DNA of 64,000 nt, taken from positions 11,568 through 75,567 of the forward strand of contig CAZVDF010000011.1 of assembly GCA_964626055.1 (NCBI GenBank), in the 5' to 3' direction. The notes beneath the pieces were generated by a model that searched no databases, had not been told where the DNA came from, and saw nothing but the letters and a program-made list of their open reading frames with translations. The first letter of the stretch is position 1; every line of letters starts with the position of its first letter. The position numbers and the translations under genes were made by a program. Of the stretch, positions 62,501 through 64,000 are shown piece after piece. The DNA is from JAFGSG01 sp964626055 (GTDB taxonomy: Bacteria; Spirochaetota; UBA4802; JAFGDQ01).

Positions 62501-64000
62501 TCACTTATTGATCCTTTCATAATCATGATCTTCAGCGTCGCCCAGTTCTATCTTGGCCTCATTCTTTTTTTCTTTCTCTTTTACTTTTTCCTTTACGGTA
62601 ACAGTACTTTTCTTCGGCTCCGGCATAATAATTGTTCGAGGATTAGCGGCATATTTTGTCTGGACATTCTGGAAGTTAAATATCTCATTTTTTTCGGCAG
62701 AGCGTTCCCCTTTTTTAAGGAAAACAACCGCTTCGCGCATCAGTGTAGTCTGTGATGCGAGTTCTTCCGCAGTGGCGGCAAGTTCTTCGGAATTGGACGC
62801 GTTTTGCTGGACAACGGTATTAAGCTGCTGCACCGCAGTATTTATCTGTTCAACGCCGTTTGCCTGCTCTCCGCTGGCTGCATTTATCTCGGCCACAAGC
62901 TCCGATGTTTTCTGAATATCCGGCACAAGCTTTGATAACATTTCTCCTGCGTTGTTGGCGATATCAACGCTTGTTGACGACAATTCATTTATTTCGTTTG
63001 CCGCAATCTGGCTCCTTTCCGCGAGTTTCTGAACTTCGCTCGCAACGACCGCGAATCCCCTGCCGTGCTCACCGGCTCGCGCGGCTTCAATTGAAGCGTT
63101 GAGAGAGAGCAGATTTGTCTGACGCGCGATTTCCTGTATTATCGAAATCTTATCCGCTATTTCTTTCATTGCTTTAACAGTCTGCTTTACAATTTCACCG
63201 CTTTCCCTTGCGTCGCTCGCGCTCTTGGTAGCTATCTGTTCAGTCTGGCTCGCGTTATCGGCATTCTGCTGGATGGTCGCAGTCATTTCCTCGATTGAAG
63301 CCGATACCTCCTCAACAGTGGCAGCCTGTTCATTGGTGCCGGTTGAAAGCTCCTCTGATGAAGAAGAAATCTGCTTTGTACCCTCCATTACCTGTAAAGA
63401 TGCCTGCTCGATCGCATTCACGACCTTGTAGATCGATCCGGTCAGCAACAAACCTATAGCGATTGCCACTATAAATCCTATAACAGACAGGACCATTAAG
63501 ATAATTGAAGTGACCCGCGCACTGCTTTCATTGCTTAGGTTTGTTTTCTCGGCATAATCCAGTCTGATCTTTGTAAGCGCCTCAAGGTTAGCCAGCAAAG
63601 TTGCCGCAATATCTCTCGCTTTAGGCACTGCATCTATCTGGTTGTTCTTTTTACCCATCTTTTTTTCAGCTTCGATCTTCTCTGCGAGTATGTAATATGC
63701 GTCCAGACTTTTCTTGAATTCGCTATATTCTTTATTTACTTCTTCGCTGATTATCTCTTTGTCGTATTTTATCATAAACCCCTTGATATCCTCATAATGC
63801 TTTTTGACTCTTTGAGTGGCTTCTCCAACTTCTTTCGGCGTATCAGCGAGGAGCTGCCTGTAAATTTCCATTCTCATTAATATGAAACTTTTTACAATAT
63901 GATCCTGCAGGACGATCGGCTGAGTAATTTTTACATATAAGTATGTGAGACTGTGGCAAAACTCAATTAAAGAAGTCAAAATATACGGTATATATTGAAA
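62501..64000 (-). CDS. Methyl-accepting chemotaxis protein, 5' end outside the window
   Basis: At least 499 residues; the frame stays open to the window edge, so the start codon and probably the first transmembrane helix are missing. A four-helix-bundle-like ligand domain (about the first 150 visible residues) precedes a transmembrane helix (ILMVLSVIGFIVAIAIGLLL), then the signalling domain with the conserved hairpin tip EIARQTNLLSLNASIEAAR and RGFAVVASEVQKLAERS. The tail is Lys/Glu-rich; no NWETF pentapeptide. It is the most upstream visible gene of the chemotaxis operon. Confidence 0.93.
   Translation of the reverse strand, partial: FQYIPYILTSLIEFCHSLTYLYVKITQPIVLQDHIVKSFILMRMEIYRQLLADTPKEVGEATQRVKKHYEDIKGFMIKYDKEIISEEVNKEYSEFKKSLDAYYILAEKIEAEKKMGKKNNQIDAVPKARDIAATLLANLEALTKIRLDYAEKTNLSNESSARVTSIILMVLSVIGFIVAIAIGLLLTGSIYKVVNAIEQASLQVMEGTKQISSSSEELSTGTNEQAATVEEVSASIEEMTATIQQNADNASQTEQIATKSASDARESGEIVKQTVKAMKEIADKISIIQEIARQTNLLSLNASIEAARAGEHGRGFAVVASEVQKLAERSQIAANEINELSSTSVDIANNAGEMLSKLVPDIQKTSELVAEINAASGEQANGVEQINTAVQQLNTVVQQNASNSEELAATAEELASQTTLMREAVVFLKKGERSAEKNEIFNFQNVQTKYAANPRTIIMPEPKKSTVTVKEKVKEKEKKNEAKIELGDAEDHDYERINK

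Overview
The window is a 64 kb piece of an AT-rich chromosome from a motile, diderm (Gram-negative type) bacterium. Several genes point to an outer membrane: lipoproteins, beta-barrels, a Wza-like exporter, and FlgI/FlgH ring proteins. Other traits fit spirochaetes or other deep-branching diderms better than enterobacteria: a PP2C phosphatase with TPRs, a UPF0164/PorV barrel, a FlgJ without muramidase, an argS without the HIGH histidines, and a separate MetV/MetF pair. I cannot fix the phylum by reading alone. One run of 100 Ns (13967-14066) is flanked by the same 55 bases on both sides, so this is a draft, probably metagenomic, assembly whose gap is likely not real.

Layout. 0.3-12.1 kb is an exopolysaccharide locus: methyltransferase, secreted GH16 glucanase, GT2 glycosyltransferase, a PssD/PssE (Alg14/Alg13-type) transferase pair, O-antigen-polymerase-like membrane protein, Wzz/BY-kinase-like chain-length protein with a broken Walker A, Wza-like exporter, an outer-membrane barrel and a large BNR-repeat protein. 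12.2-31 kb is a mixed housekeeping and signalling region: degenerate HD-GYP protein, TPR proteins, M24 peptidase, aroQ, argS, CHASE2 nucleotide cyclase, DHH phosphoesterase, SpoIIE/PP2C phosphatase, FGE-type protein and metallophosphatase. 30.8-37 kb is a Yej-type peptide ABC importer with two separate ATPases. 37.4-40.5 kb holds an intact HD-GYP paralogue, a DUF2279-like protein and aat.

40.7-44 kb holds the most unusual gene set. It is a tight minus-strand operon of a NarI-like membrane cytochrome b, a small 2x[4Fe-4S] protein, a secreted tetraheme cytochrome c, MetV and MetF. A predicted H-type pseudoknot lies just upstream of metF. It suggests a methylene-tetrahydrofolate reductase wired to a membrane and periplasmic electron-transfer chain. 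44.7-54.9 kb carries secreted and repeat proteins, tRNA-Asn, a PorV-like barrel, and purL (PurSL type) with purQ. 55.3-58.7 kb is flgG-flgA-flgH-flgI-flgJ. 58.7-64 kb is a radical SAM gene followed by cheB-cheR-cheW-mcp on the other strand; the mcp gene runs off the window.

Scattered through the intergenic spaces are non-coding repeats. The most striking are three copies of a palindromic element of about 220 bp (14.1, 15.8 and 44.1 kb). Its long stems differ in sequence between copies but remain perfectly self-complementary. A second, hairpin-rich family sits at 35.9, 44.0 and 55.0 kb. I saw no CRISPR array, rRNA, phage genes or complete transposase. All function calls come from reading motifs; no searches were run.
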